From the NCBI GenBank assembly GCA_009823505.1, contig VZQC01001592.1:979714-1043713 (forward strand): DNA of 64,000 nucleotides, written 5' to 3'. This DNA comes from Rhizomys pruinosus (Eukaryota; Chordata; Mammalia; Rodentia; Spalacidae). The position numbers were made by a program, and so were the translations under genes. The number at the start of each line of letters is the position of its first letter. The stretch's first letter is position 1. Positions 1 to 11,929 of this stretch are shown here, piece after piece. A model generated the notes under the pieces. That model did no database searches, was not told the DNA's origin, and saw only the letters and a list, made by a program, of their open reading frames with translations.

Positions 1-45
1 CAAACATAGGGAGTTTGAGACCAGTCTGGCTTAGAGACAACAAAA
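1..45 (+). repeat. B1 SINE 3' fragment
   Basis: The words gagaccagtctgg followed by an A-rich stretch resemble the right end of a B1 element cut by the window edge. The match is weak. Confidence 0.35.
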
Positions 46-438
46 CCACTATCATCACCACCAACAACCCCCCCTTCCAACCAACAAATCCAAACTGAAA
101 AATGGAAATAGTCTCTTCCATACTCAGTAATATGTAATAGTCTCTAAAAAACTGAATGACTGTTAAAATGCAGTACTACAGAGCTTACCCCTTCTGCTTC
201 AAAGGCAATTCAAGTTTAAATATGGTAGCATCATTAACAACGGCTTTATATGCCTGGAAAAAAAATTTGAAATAGGATGAGAATTAGTATTTAATTTATA
301 AATTATTACATACATAAAAGCACACAAAAATACAAGTCAGGTGTCAAGGTTTGTTGCTTTTTATGCTGCTGGAACAGAAATGAAGGATTTACATATGCTA
401 AGCACACTCTCTAATACCGAATTCTATCTCCAGCCCAA

Positions 439-602
439 CTTTTTTTTTTTTTTTTTTTTTGTCTTTTAGCTACAGGGTCTCCCTGTAGCCCCAGCTGTCC
501 TGGAACTCACTCTGTAGACCAGGCTGGCCTTGAACTCGCAAAGATCCGCCTGCCTCTGCCTTCAGAGTGCTAGGATTAAAGGCATGCATCACCACGCCCA
601 GC
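439..602 (-). repeat. B1 SINE
   Basis: A T-run, then the B1 signature on the complementary strand (gacc aggctggcc, ggattaaaggc, accacgccc). Close to the local consensus, so fairly young. Confidence 0.9.
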
Positions 603-1820
603 AAGAGGCTGGCTTTTTAAGCAGCTGATCCAGCTGGTCCCTGATTTAGTTACTAGTTGCAAAGTTTACTCCACTTAGGTCTCATTTTCCCAAAGAAACT
701 GCAATAAAAAAGTAATTTGGTTCCTTGCCAGATCACAAGTCTATTCAACATACATAGTAAGGAAAAGCTACAAATTTTGCAATAAACAGCAGAAAAGTGT
801 TGTGATGGTAACAGTAAGACAAAATGGAAGAGGAGATTACACGAGTGATTTCCCAAGAGGCTTGGGAGCTGTTGGGGGAGCAGCGTTCCCCTGCCAGCTC
901 CTGATTCCCAGGAGACAAGGCTGTCCCCTCAATCTAAACTTCATACATATTCCAAAACTCTTTCTTCTCTCAACAATGAAGAAGAAAAAAAGGGATTAGG
1001 AATACTTCACTTATTTTACCTGGTTAATTTCTCTTTCCATAAAATGTAAAAATTAGGAATGCATGCTGTCAAGAAAGGGAATAGGGTAAAGGGCATGAAC
1101 TCCCTTTTTTGTCAGAGTCAATGTGAATACTGAAGCCCAAAGCCTGGTTCAGCTATACCATGCACTAGCTTGATGATTTAAGTGAATTCTGTACACCGAT
1201 GTCTCATTTTCCTCACCTGTAAAATAGGGGTGCTAGTACCACAATGGCTCTCTACCAGCACCCCCTCTCTCCTTCCCTAAGGGAGTACCTCTAGCCCTAC
1301 CACCTATTCTATATGGCTCTGGTTAAGCTCCTGGTCAAAGAGGTGAGTGTGATCCAGGCTGGCTGAATGAGTACCCAATCCCTTCTAACCACAACGATTA
1401 GTCCAGAAATGGGCCACGATGCAAGTAAAGCCTGTTCTTAGGATACGGAGGGAAAGCAGCTGCTTGGCTGGACCGAATGGGCTTGCAACTGTTCATGAAT
1501 CATTTTCTAGTCTGTAGAGAATGAAAATCTGCAAAAACACCATAGAAAAGAAAGATTCCTGACAACACCTGATAAGCCAGCTTTACCTTCATCCTTCATA
1601 ATACATTTGTTTGTTTAAGCTAGTAGGAGCTGAGCATCTTTCCTAATAGGGAGGTGCTCCATTTATTTATTTATTATTCACAGAGCAGTTGCAAAGTTTA
1701 GTCATAATGTTAAGTGTCTGGTAATTGCAGGAGGTAAATCACTGGACTAGTGCTGAAGCTATGACTCCTGTAATCAGCATATATCAGCAAAGGGTAAAAG
1801 GACAGCCATGCTGGAGACTG

Positions 1821-2097
1821 AAACTAACAGGCAGGTGGGCTGGGAGCAACGGTCTGGGACCAACACAGAGAAACTAACAGGCAGGTGGGCTGGGAGCAAC
1901 GGTCTGGGACCAACACAGAGAAACTAACAGGCAGGTGGGCTGGGAGCAACGGTCTGGGACAAACACAGAGAAACTAACAGGCAGGTGGGCTGGGAGCAAC
2001 AGTCTGGGACAAACACAGAGAAACTAACAGGCAGGTGGGCTGGGAGCAACAGTCTGGGACAAACACAGAGAAACTAACAGGCAGGTGGGCTGGGACC
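1821..2097. repeat. 50-bp minisatellite, about 5.5 units
   Basis: Five complete 50-bp units start at 1821, 1871, 1921, 1971 and 2021, followed by a 27-bp partial unit. Each starts aaactaacaggcaggtgggc. Units differ at two positions (ggtctggg or agtctggg; caacacagag or aaacacagag), and the variants change step by step from left to right. It abuts a B1-head remnant and a B3 SINE. Confidence 0.95.
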
Positions 2098-2103
2098 ACG
2101 CCC

Positions 2104-2342
2104 GGCTTATTTATTTATTTTTTATGTGTATGAATGTACTGTCTGCATGTAGGTTTGTGCATCCGTGTCCTGCAATGCTGCAGAGGTCAGAAGAGGGTGT
2201 CAGATTCCCCTGGAACTGGAGTTCTCCTGGAATTGGAGTTACAGACAGTTCTCAGCTGCCATGTGGGTGCTGAGGATCGAACTCACATTGCTCTCTGCAA
2301 GAGCAGTCGGCACTCTTAACCGCTAGGCCATCTCTCCAGCCC
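2104..2342 (-). repeat. B3-like SINE
   Basis: Complement of the tRNA-derived head (ggggctggagagatggcc tagcggttaag) at the right end and an A-rich tail at the left. Contains the doubled ccagttccagg block seen in the long subfamily here. A B1-head remnant (accacgcccggc) directly precedes its tail. Confidence 0.9.
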
Positions 2343-2819
2343 CAGAATCTGATTTTTAACTCCAAAGCTAGTCACAAAGTTCTAAGGCCTCATATGACAC
2401 AATTTAATTTTCATGATTACTTTAACCATTTTTAATAAGTTTATTCATAAAATATGTATTACAGCTTTAGGAAAATACATCCTTTAGCTTATGAAACATG
2501 AGTTACTTAAAATTTTCACTGTGGAATATGACATCATAAAACAGGATGCTCCCAAACTGTACCCTACTCTGTCCAATCAGCAAGCCCAACCAATGAGGTT
2601 TCTCAAAGCTGAAACCTTTGGAAGGAAGCAGACTTTTTCCACAGGTCAGAACACTATAAACCCCTCACCTAGTTTCTCTTTATAAGTATGTAAGGCACTG
2701 TACTGGAGGAAGACACACTCCACATGCCTCCCAGCTAAAATGAAGTGCCCAGCCGCTACAGTCACAGGAAACCGTCACTCTCCGCACTGGCAGAGAAAGA
2801 AAGTTCAAGAGTCTGAATT

Positions 2820-3026
2820 TTAAAGACTTATCTTTATGGGTTTTAATGCTTTGCCTGCAGGTGTGTGCATCACATGCATGTCTGGTACACAAAGAGGCCA
2901 GAACAGAGCGTCAGAGCCAGAACTGGAGTCACATACAGTTGTCAGCCACCATGTGACACTGGAAACTGAACCCAGTCCTCCGCAAGAACAGCAGTGCTCT
3001 TCGCTGCTGAGCCATCTCTCCAGCTG
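2820..3026 (-). repeat. Old B3/B2-type SINE
   Basis: Diverged copy ending gagccatctctccagc, the complement of a SINE head, with the aactggagtcacatac core inside. Confidence 0.75.
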
Positions 3027-3544
3027 CTGGAATTGTCTAAATTTTAAATGCTATTACACTGATTTTTTTTTCCCTTCAAAAGTCTGATCTTCTCTGCCAG
3101 GTCAAATGGACCCTAATATGAGGTATTAGACTAATTTAGCTGATAATTATAACTTAGTTACTTTGGCACCTCAATATCTACACAAATTTGAAAACCATGA
3201 TATGAAGAGAATTAAAAATAGGTTAGACCGTGGTGGATCAATTTCCTCCATGAGTACAACCCAGTTGCAGAGAGGAAATATAAAATTTTAAATTCTTAGA
3301 AATTTTAGTGGATGATGAAAAAAAGCAGTCAAACAAATTGTATGTGCAATGTGTGGATAAGCTGAGATTGTTGGTGAGCTAGTAGTGAGGAAGGCAACTC
3401 AAAGCAGTACCCTAAATGCTAGGCTTTAAAGGACAGTCAGACACTGAGCCTGTAGGGAGTGACAGTAGCTTAGTCAGTGAGTGCAGAGCCAGAAGTAAAG
3501 AGAAGGAAAGAGAAGCAGTGCCTGCGACAGAGCTGAAGAGTGAA

Positions 3545-3645
3545 GGGCTGAGGATGGTGCTCTGGGAGAATGTTTGCCCAGCATGCACGCAGCCCTGGTT
3601 CCATCCCCAGCACCGCTACATAACTAAATGGGTCCATAAATAAAA
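3545..3645 (+). repeat. ID-type SINE, diverged
   Basis: Contains tttgcccagcatgcacg and ggttccatccccagcacc, the ID/BC1-like body, and ends in an A-rich tail followed by a CA repeat. Confidence 0.65.
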
Positions 3646-3647
3646 GT

Positions 3648-3648
<1 letters not shown>

Positions 3649-3688
<40 letters not shown>

Positions 3689-3692
3689 CACA
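3649..3692. repeat. (CA)n microsatellite
   Basis: About 22 CA units with one CG interruption, at the tail of the preceding SINE. Confidence 0.95.
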
Positions 3693-4094
3693 TCATTGAA
3701 GCTCAGTGCTGTGGCTTCTAGAAGAATGCTACTCAAATGCCATCCCTTTTTAATGTACACTAGTTCTCAGCACCATGAAAACAGAATTCTGTTAACTGAT
3801 TCTCCTGATCGACTACCCGCTCCGCTTTGGTTGGATCAGTATTTGCAGACCTTTTCTACCAAATTAACAGACTGTGTCATTTACAACTTCAAAAGGAAAT
3901 GCCACCTCTGTTTTTACTGTCTTATCTTCATTCCTTTCAGCTGATTCCTTCATTTATCATCTTGAATTATATTTGCAAACTGCCTTAAATTGTTCGTATG
4001 GAATAAGAGGCTAAAAATAAACACAAAACCAAAAACTCATAATCAAATAGACTTAGGGCATATTAAAATGTAGGTGCATTTGTATTACCTTTGT

Positions 4095-4246
4095 TTTGGT
4101 TTTTTGAGACACGGTCTCCCTAAAGTCCCAGCTGGCCTAGAGTTTGCTGTGTAGACCAGGCTGGCCTTAATATTACAGAGATCCAACTGGCTCTGCCTCT
4201 GCCTCCTGAGTGTTGGGATTAAAGCCATGCACTATCATGCCCAGTT
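4095..4246 (-). repeat. B1 SINE, diverged
   Basis: Complementary B1 with gagacacggtctccc, gaccaggctggcc and ggattaaagcc. Confidence 0.85.
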
Positions 4247-4444
4247 TATATGTACATTACTTTTAAGAAAATAAAGCATATAAAAGCTTCTTAAAGTATA
4301 TATATAGACATTATAAACAAAGATTAAAAGGTGTTACCCTTTTTGTAATGCTAGCAGAGTGCACACAAGAAGAAAACTGCACTGGATCACAGAGACTGGG
4401 GTGGACCTCTTTCTTAATGTCCAGTGTCCTTTGTCTTAAGATTT

Positions 4445-4694
4445 GGTGCAAGAGATAGCCTAGCGATTAAGAGTGCCGACTGCTCTTGCAGAGGACCCGG
4501 GTTCGATCCCCAGCACCCACATGGCGGCTAAGAACAATCTGTAACTCCAATTCCAGGAGAACTCCAGTTCCAGGGGAAACCGAGACCCTCTTCTGACCTC
4601 TGCGGCATTGCACGACACGGGTGCACAAACCTACATGCAGACAGTACACTCATACATTAAAAAAAAAAAAAATCAATAAAAAAATTTAAAAAAA
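4445..4694 (+). repeat. B3-like SINE, long subfamily
   Basis: Head (agagatagcctagcgattaag) through cccagcacccacatggcgg to an A-rich tail. It has the extra aattccaggagaactccag block. Confidence 0.9.
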
Positions 4695-5707
4695 AAGTTA
4701 CTTTATAACAGGGGCCATGCCCCTTCCAGATATTAGAAACTAATGGAAAACAAGCAAACAAACAACAAACAGAAAACCTCAATGCCAGGAATGGGCTCCC
4801 TCTCTAGAAGCTGTTGACCGAAAGTCCGATGGACCCTCAAACAATACGAGCCATTGTCCCTGCTCTTGGTCACCACCAGAACCTGACGGTGACTTCCTAC
4901 TGCTGAATATACATGAGCTATAGAACAAACAAGGAAATCCAAGCTGCTGCTGACTTCAGGACCTCATATCTACTGGTTAGGGTTCATGTGCTGGAGGGTG
5001 CCAGGCATGCTAGGAAGGAAAGAGAATCATCAACCTGACACAGCTGCAAATCCTGTGAACCAGTCACAACTGGCCTGGCAAGATATGCCCACGATGCAAC
5101 AGTGGCACAGACATTACGAGCAGATGACCACTCTCTAACAGGACTGAAGGTCCGCTTCATAGAACAGAGCCCATACCTGACACTGATATCAGATTTAGGA
5201 ATCTGAGGCTAAACAGGTCATAGGACATAGGGGAGAGCCCAGTACTTTCAAATTTCAACCGTCTATGTGAATGATTCCAAAATCCCTGGTACCCTCCCAC
5301 TGGACTGCCCTGCAGTAACACAATTCAACAGAGTACACTGGGCTTCATTACCTCCCTCTTCTTCCTCACATCCCTAATCAATTGCCCCAAGGTTGTCATT
5401 TCTAATAGTGACACTATTCTGCTCAATTCGAAGTCTTCAGTCATTGTTGCCTCTTTCGTCTCTTCATTTCTGGTATTCCACCTTGTCAGACAGGACCATG
5501 TCTTCTTCTAAACCATCTTCCTACTTGGCAGTTTCTTTTTCATTTGTACATTTATATTGGTATGTCACACTCCAATAATGACCTCTCTCCCTTATCTCTT
5601 TCAAACTCACTCAATATTTCACTCACTCAATATTCTACTAAACTAAGTGACTTTCCCCAAACCTGCAGCAGTAAACTGCAACCTGTCAAATCAAAAAGAT
5701 CTCCCTC

Positions 5708-5938
5708 GGGGACTGGAGAGATGGCCTAGCGGTTAAGAGCACCAACTGCTCTTACAGAGGACCTGGGTTCGATCCCCAGCACCCACATGGCGGCTGAGAA
5801 CCGTCTTTAACTCCAGTTCCAGGGGAATCCAACGCCCTCTTCTGAGCTCCGCAGCATCGCACTACACGGGTGCACAAACCTACATGCAGACAGTACATTC
5901 ATACACATACAAAAATAAATAAAATTTAAAAAACAAAC
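5708..5938 (+). repeat. B3-like SINE with 15-bp target-site duplication
   Basis: Complete element flanked by perfect copies of aaaaagatctccctc at 5693-5707 and 5939-5953, a hallmark of L1-driven insertion. The perfect duplication indicates a recent event. Confidence 0.95.
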
Positions 5939-6721
5939 AAAAAGATCTCCCTCAATCTGAACTCTCCGGGCAATCTAGGATCTGGTCCTACGCTAGTTAT
6001 CGAATGTCTCAGAGATATCCCTAAACCACCATCCAGGAGCATCACAAATACCAAGACAAAGTCACATGGTTGCTTCTTCTGCTTCCCTTCCCTGTACCTG
6101 GATGTGATCCCTTGTCTTACCTTAGTCAAATTTTAATTCTGAAAGACACAGATCATGACTCATCTCAATAATGAAGCTCTCTGCTTACCCTCTCTACATG
6201 GACCTGATATTATCTGGTGTCCTTCTAAATGCATGACTCTTATCACATGGCTCCAAAGCGAACGTCTCTAATATTTCCTATGTATGATCTCTAAGATGGT
6301 CACATCAATATCCACAGATTTAATTACAAATCATAAACTGACCCCCAAATCTAAATCCCACACTTGTCCTCTTCATTAAACTTCAGGCTCATACCTGCAT
6401 CCAGCTGGCAGAGCCTCTGGATGTCTAATGGGCATAGCTCAGATTTAGCATGTCAAGACAGAACTCTTGATTTTTACCAATGAAATACAATTAACCTCTC
6501 TAGTCTTTCTCATCCCCCATTACACATGCAGTTACCAAAATATTTACAAATGATTCTTGACTTTGCTTTTTCCTTTAGATTCCTAAAATCTATTAGAAAG
6601 ATGTATTAGAAAGATGTACTGTTGCTAATCCCAAAGTGCAGACCAAATCCAATTACCCTTCTTATCACCCTAGTTCAAATTACAGACCTCATCTCTACCA
6701 ACTTTGGTATCAGTCTTTCCT

Positions 6722-6975
6722 TTTTTTTTTTTTTAATTTTTTTTTTTATTTATTTTTGTATGTGTATGAATGTACTGTCTGCATGCAGGTCTGGCACCCG
6801 TGTCGTGCAATGCCGCGGAAGTCAGAAGAGGGTGTCGGATTCCCCTGGAACTGGAGTTCTCCTGGAATTGGAGTTACAGACGGTTCTTAGCCGCCATGTG
6901 GGTGCTGGGGATCGAACCCGGGTCCTCTGCAAGAGCGGTCGGCGCTCTTAACCGCTAGGCTATCTCTCCAGCCCC
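6722..6975 (-). repeat. B3-like SINE, long subfamily, with target-site duplication
   Basis: Complete reversed element flanked by cagtctttcct at 6711-6721 and 6976-6986. Confidence 0.95.
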
Positions 6976-7044
6976 CAGTCTTTCCTAATGGATCCCTGTT
7001 TCTACTTTTCAGAGCGGCTAGTCTGATCTACTCAAAGCTAAACC

Positions 7045-7304
7045 CAGATCACAGAATTCTCCAGCTCAAAGCCCCGTGGTCCCTATTTCATTGGCCCAAA
7101 TCACAGAGCTCTCCAGCTCAAAGCCCAGTGGTCCCTATTTCATTGCACAGATCACAGAGTTCTCCAGCTCAAAGCCCAGTGGTCCCTATTTCATTGCACA
7201 GATCACAGAGTTCTCCAGCTCAAAGCCCAGTGGTCCCTATTTCATTGGCACAGATCACAGAGTTCTCCAACTCAAAGCTCCATGGGTCCCTATTTCATTG
7301 GCAC
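7045..7304. repeat. 51-53-bp minisatellite, 5 units
   Basis: Five units beginning cagatcacagagttctcc and carrying agctcaaagcccagtgg and ccctatttcattg. The middle units are nearly identical and the outer ones more diverged. Confidence 0.92.
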
Positions 7305-7607
7305 AGAGCAACACTCATCATAGGCTCCAAGACCCTACACAGCCTGTCCCACTCTTTCTGACCTGAAGTTCTGCTAGTCTACTAATTACCCACAATGCCT
7401 CACCATCACTGGCATTCTTTCTATCTTCTGATGTGTATCAAAGAGCTTCTCCATGAGCTAGCACCTTAGCCTTACTTTTCATCCACAGCATTCTTCATAC
7501 AATTGCCTTCTTTCTCATTTTTTAAGTATCTGCTCAAATGTTATCCTTCCTAAGGGACTCAACCACCACAGATAAAGTCACATTCTATTCCATCACCCAG
7601 TCTTCGG

Positions 7608-7730
7608 GGATGGATGGATGGATGGATGGATGGATGGATGGATGGACGGATGAACAGGGAGAGAGAGAGAAGGGAGGAAGAAGGGGGAAGAGGGAGAGAG
7701 GGAACAAGGGAGAGAGGGAGAGAGAGAGAA
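7608..7730. repeat. (GGAT)n followed by GA-rich low complexity
   Basis: About eleven GATG/GGAT units to 7652, then purine-only sequence (gagaga, gggaag) to about 7730. Confidence 0.93.
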
Positions 7731-8087
7731 ATCATGTCCCCACCCACTAGAATAAAACTTTAGTTCTTAGAGGGCATTTTTCAATTACAATTTGCCTACA
7801 ACAATCTTGGCATATAAAAATCCTAATAAATACCTGGGTGAACAATTTCTAAGAAGCAGTATCTGTAAAACTAAACATTTTCTAAAGACAGATACAAATG
7901 CAAAGATTCTGCAAAAAAAAAAAAAGGTTGATGACAATATGATGTTTGATACAAGTTCCGAACAACATGATTATTAACTGGAACAAGTTTTCTTAATCAA
8001 ACACACCTTTGCACTGCAACCACTTAAACTTCATTGAAATGACAATTGTTAGGCAAGTGATTTGAATAAAACAAACTGAAGTCTTAC

Positions 8088-8269
8088 TTAATGTTATAAT
8101 GTCCAGTTTTCAATGTACATCTATCAGGAAGTTGAATGAGTTTCCTCGAGAGCGTTTTAAAATACTTTCTGCACTCCTGTATTCCTGTGCTTTGTTCATA
8201 GTCAGTAGACGCAGAAAGTGGCAGTCCATCTCTGACTCGAATGACTGAGGCAGATAAGATCATAGACAT
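8088..8269 (-). CDS. Sec22a: Sec22a first coding exon (vesicle trafficking protein SEC22 homolog A, N-terminus)
   Basis: The minus-strand reading begins [20 protein letters not shown] and continues through the segments [16 protein letters not shown] and [14 protein letters not shown] recognise this as the N-terminus of SEC22A; the paralog SEC22C differs strongly after the shared [13 protein letters not shown]. The exon holds 60 codons plus 2 nt and ends at a GTAAGA donor (GT at 8087-8086). The split codon AA|N would give the Asn expected next. By family knowledge this is the first half of the longin domain of an ER-resident, multi-spanning protein implicated in ER-Golgi transport. SEC22A lacks the SNARE coiled coil of SEC22B. 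The first ATG is used because the protein family begins there; a second in-frame ATG lies two codons on. No later coding exon was recognised at 1-8087, so the rest of the gene lies left of the window. The reading frame is intact. Confidence 0.93.
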
Positions 8270-8288
8270 TTCAACCCACAGAGAAAAC
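8270..8288 (-). other. Sec22a: Sec22a exon 2, 5' UTR part and splice acceptor
   Basis: On the minus strand a pyrimidine-rich run ending TTTTGTTTTAG (AG at 8290-8289) precedes 19 nt of untranslated sequence and then the ATG at 8269. This is a strong acceptor, so the start codon sits in an internal exon and at least one non-coding exon lies upstream. The untranslated part carries an in-frame TGA one base before the ATG. Confidence 0.8.
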
Positions 8289-8450
8289 CTAAAACAAAAG
8301 AAGCAACTTGGATTAAATAAAAATCAAGGCTAAAGCAGATAAGCATTTGCATAACTGTCTAACTTAATAACAGAATATTAATTAAAATAATGACACAATG
8401 TGTTTCAACAACTTTACACTTAATAAACAAGTGTTAGAAATTTTGAAAGC

Positions 8451-8657
8451 AGGGGAGATGGCTCATTGCATAAACGCACAGTGGCACATGCTTGATGACC
8501 TAAGTCTGGATAACTGGACCCTGTGTAAAAGCCAGATGCAGCAGCAAAGTATCTGCAATCCCAGTGGACCACTGCTCAAGAGTCCCCAGAAGCTCCCAGT
8601 CCTCCTAAGCTGCCATGCATTGGCCAATACCTGAAGTTGTCCTCTGAACTCCACACA

Positions 8658-8735
<78 letters not shown>
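8451..8735 (+). repeat. B4-type SINE with (TC)n(AC)n tail
   Basis: Diverged B4 (ggggagatggctcat, gtaaaagccagatgca, gcaatcccag), then (TC)n at about 8660-8706 and (AC)n at about 8707-8734. It lies 182 bp upstream of the Sec22a coding exon acceptor. Confidence 0.75.
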
Positions 8736-8737
<2 letters not shown>

Positions 8738-8741
8738 CACA

Positions 8742-9030
8742 TCTGGGTAATAGGTCAGTCAGCAAGGTGCTTACAAGCACAAGTCTCTGAGTTCAGCCAC
8801 CAGAAGCCACATGTGGTGGAGCACAGTTCTACCACAGCACTGGAGAGGAGGCAGCTCTGGGCTCTGGACAGCCAGCCTGGCCTACTTGGCGAGTCCCAGG
8901 CCAGTGAGAGATCTTGTCTCAAAAAACAATGTGGGTAGCACTTGAGGAATGACAAAGTTGTCCTCTTGCACACACATACGCATCCACACACTCATATGCA
9001 CCTACACTCAAACATGTACACATACACACA
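8742..9030 (+). repeat. B4-type SINE
   Basis: ID-like head (ggtcagtcagcaaggtgc), B1-like body (ccagcctggcctac, agagatcttgtctc) and a cacacaca tail, the B4 arrangement. Confidence 0.75.
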
Positions 9031-9181
9031 ATAATATTTCTTTCTGAAGATCATAAATATAGATTTAAGTAAAAATATGGCATAAATATAATTTACTATA
9101 CTCAAAACAATTTGGCAACTTTGACATGAATTTTAAAACATTTAAAACATGTTGTAGATTTTAAATCTATAACAATAGATA

Positions 9182-9290
9182 GTCTTGCTTACCTGGAACT
9201 ATATATATAGCCCAGGCTAGCCTCAAACTCATAGCAATGCTCTTGCTTGAGGTTCCTTAATGCTGGGATTACAATTATGTACCAGCAATT
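9182..9290 (-). repeat. Old B1 SINE
   Basis: Diverged complement with agcccaggctagcctcaaac and atgctgggattacaa. Confidence 0.7.
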
Positions 9291-9536
9291 AATTTAAACA
9301 TAAAAACCCTACCCCAAGGAAAATAGTCAGAAATCCAAATAAAAATTTAAACTTACATTGAAAATAACATAAAAATCCAATGTATGTTGATGATTAAATA
9401 AATTACAGTATACCTGTGACATAAAGCAACAACTAAAAGTTGTATTTCTAGAAATAACAAGTTTACCAATGTGCAAAAAGGTGGTGTGGCAAGTTTTTTT
9501 TTTTTTTAAAGCAGGCTAACTAACCCGTACACTTTG

Positions 9537-9647
9537 CCAAGTACAGTGGCACATGCCTATAATCCTCACACTCAGGAAGGCAGAAGCAGCAGCACTAAGT
9601 TGGGAAGCCATCCTGGGCTACATAGCAAGATCTGTCTCAAAAAATAC
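9537..9647 (+). repeat. Old B1-type SINE
   Basis: Contains gtggcacatgcctataatcc, tgggctacatagcaagatc and an A-tail. Confidence 0.75.
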
Positions 9648-10182
9648 ATTCTTTTTTCCATAAAGAAGGAAAAATAGAGGAGGAAATGGAAAGACGAAAA
9701 GATGCTAAAGTCAGAATAATGCTCACTTCCAGGGAAGAAGATTATAGTGACCGTTACTGTGCAACTTCCTAAACGTTCACAAAGTTCTACGACGGACATA
9801 CATTACTCTCATAACCAGAACATGATTTATACTTAACAAATCTCAGTGCTACAGGAATATGGTTTTAATGCTGTTCTCAGTCTCTGTACCAAAAAAGTAA
9901 ATCATAATGATCTCTTTCATTGAAATCTGGTCATGTTTCACAAACAGATAAAAGGATTTCACAGACATGATCTGAAAGAAATTGGGAAAATAGACCAGCT
10001 TTGAAAAAACACATAGTAATTCTCAAGGATTTAGCTTGTGTCTGAGTGAAACACAGATCTAGCTCTTTCTCCTCTTCCAAAATTCTTCCCATGACTGAAA
10101 GGTTTGGCTTAGGAATCTCCGGTTTTAACAAATTTATAGGGACTTATTGTATAAAGACCATATTTTTTAAATTATTCAATTA

Positions 10183-10403
10183 GGGGCTGGAAAGATGGAT
10201 GACTCAATGGTTTAGAGCACTGGCTTCTCTTGCAGAGGACCTAGGTTTGGTTCCCAGTAACCACATGGTGGCTAACAACTGTCTATAACTCCTGTTCCAG
10301 GGGATCCTATGCCCTCTTCTGACCTCCAATGAGCATTGCATGACATGGCTGCACTTACATACATGCAGGCAAAACATTCATACACATAGCATAAAAATTA
10401 CTG
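10183..10403 (+). repeat. B3-like SINE
   Basis: Head, a promoter-like tttagagcactgg segment, ttcccagtaaccacatgg and an A-rich tail. Moderately diverged. Confidence 0.88.
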
Positions 10404-10969
10404 AATTAAAATATGTCCAGTACTTGAGATTAAGTGGTACCTGTCAAATCACTAAAGTGTGGCACTATATCCTTCCATATCAGCAGCAATGACAGCTGGT
10501 AACAACTCAGAGATTTAGAGACATAACTAAGAAACAATTTGTTTTAACTGCCCTCTTCTGCTGGTCAATACTATCCCATTCAGAAAATGAAAAACAGCAA
10601 TACATTAAACAGAAATGCCACAGAAAATCCGCTGGTACAGATTTTGGAAATCAGGAGTTGCTACTTTTCACTGCTATATGATATTCAAACGTGCTCTGTT
10701 CATGGAAGTAACTAGCCCACTGATAAAAATTAACCCAACTAACAAAACTAATACATTAACTCTAATACCCCCTTGTCCTCTTTTCCTGAGGAAGGGCAGA
10801 AACCTCTAGGTATTAATATGCCACTACTCTTTAACATTTCTGCTCTACAAACATTTAAAAGGGGAGGAGGCCAACAGCAAATTAAATCAGCCTTTTCATA
10901 ATAATGGAATCTTCAAGGTAATGTTCCAAAGTTACAAATCCTAATCGATGTATTTTCTGCATTCATCTG

Positions 10970-11141
10970 CTTTTTTTTGTTTGTTTTTTGTTTTTTGTGT
11001 CTTTTCGAGACAGGGTCTCCCTGTAGTCCCAGCTGTCCTGGAAGTCACTCTGTAGACCAGGCTGGCCTTGAACTCACAAAGATCCTCCTGCCTCTGCCTC
11101 CCAAGTGCTAGGATTAAAGGCGTGCGCCACCATGCCCGGCT
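10970..11141 (-). repeat. B1 SINE
   Basis: T-rich tail then a near-consensus reversed B1 ending caccatgcccggc. Flanked by tcatctgctttttt on both sides, a likely target-site duplication. Confidence 0.92.
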
Positions 11142-11177
11142 ATTCATCTGCTTTTTTTATTTATAAAAGCCATCAAG

Positions 11178-11300
11178 AGAGCCAGGTATGGTGGTATATG
11201 CCTATGTTGGCAGATTTTTGTGAAATCAAGGCCAGCCTTGGCTAAATTGTTTTCCAGACCTGCTAGGACTACTGGGAGAGCCAGTCTCAAATAAAAACAA
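11178..11300 (+). repeat. Degenerate B1 SINE
   Basis: gccaggtatggtggtatatgcc at the left and gagagccagtctcaaataaa at the right, with the middle degraded. Confidence 0.65.
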
Positions 11301-11364
11301 AAATAAGCCATCAAGAAAAATCTAGGATTCTCTGAAGAAAGAAGACCACACTAAAACCTCTCTT

Positions 11365-11608
11365 CTTTTTAATTTTTTTTTTATTTATTTCGTATGTGTA
11401 TGAATGTACTGTCTGCATGCAGGTTTGTGCACCTGTGTCGTGCAATGCCGCGGAGGTCAGAAGAGGGTGTCGGACTCCCCTGGAACTGGAGTTCTCCTGG
11501 AATTGGAGTTTCAGACAGTTCTCGGCCGCCATGTGGGTGCTGGGGATCAAACCCAGGTCCTCTGTAAGAGTGGTCGGCGCTCTTAACCACTAGGTCATCT
11601 CTCCAGCC
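11365..11608 (-). repeat. B3-like SINE, long subfamily, with 14-bp target-site duplication
   Basis: Reversed complete element flanked by ctaaaacctctctt at 11351-11364 and 11609-11622. Confidence 0.95.
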
Positions 11609-11929
11609 CTAAAACCTCTCTTTTCAAACCTCTCTTTTTCTATGTATTAAACCACAAGTGGAAATTTAGTCTCAGTATAAGGAGAAAAGAATGTCTTACT
11701 TCACATGTAAGTACTTATTAGACATAAAGCTGCTGTCTTCCCAGGCTTTGTTACATGATGACTTGGGAGGGCAAATTGTGATTTATTGTTCAAATGTCCA
11801 CATTCTCAGTATTCAGAAGTATTCTTTTATGTCATACTTTTCTAGGTCTTAACAGAATTAGAAGTATTCTCCATTAATAAGTTGCTAACTTCATATAGTC
11901 TTCAAAGCTATGCATTTTCTTTTATTTTT

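Larger units (their letters stand above)
1..8087 (-). other. Sec22a: Sec22a intron 2, 5' part
   Basis: It begins at the GTAAGA donor and runs off the left edge of the window. Apart from the listed repeats I see nothing functional; the longer unassigned stretches are 603-1820, 3027-3544, 3693-4094, 4695-5692, 5954-6710 and 7730-8087. Confidence 0.75.

Noticed and set aside
2085..2319. Recurrent ~60-codon frames beginning MYCLHVGLC throughout the window
   Set aside because: These are the antisense reading of the B3-like SINE consensus and carry no gene.
7538..7750. Open frames across the (GGAT)n and GA-rich repeat (MDGWMDGW, GERE words)
   Set aside because: They come from simple-sequence repeats only.
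8084..8269. Sec22c rather than Sec22a for the coding exon
   Set aside because: After the shared N-terminal stretch, SEC22C differs (for example DFYHTQDFLEW instead of DYEQSTG and ECRKYF), while every residue block here fits SEC22A.
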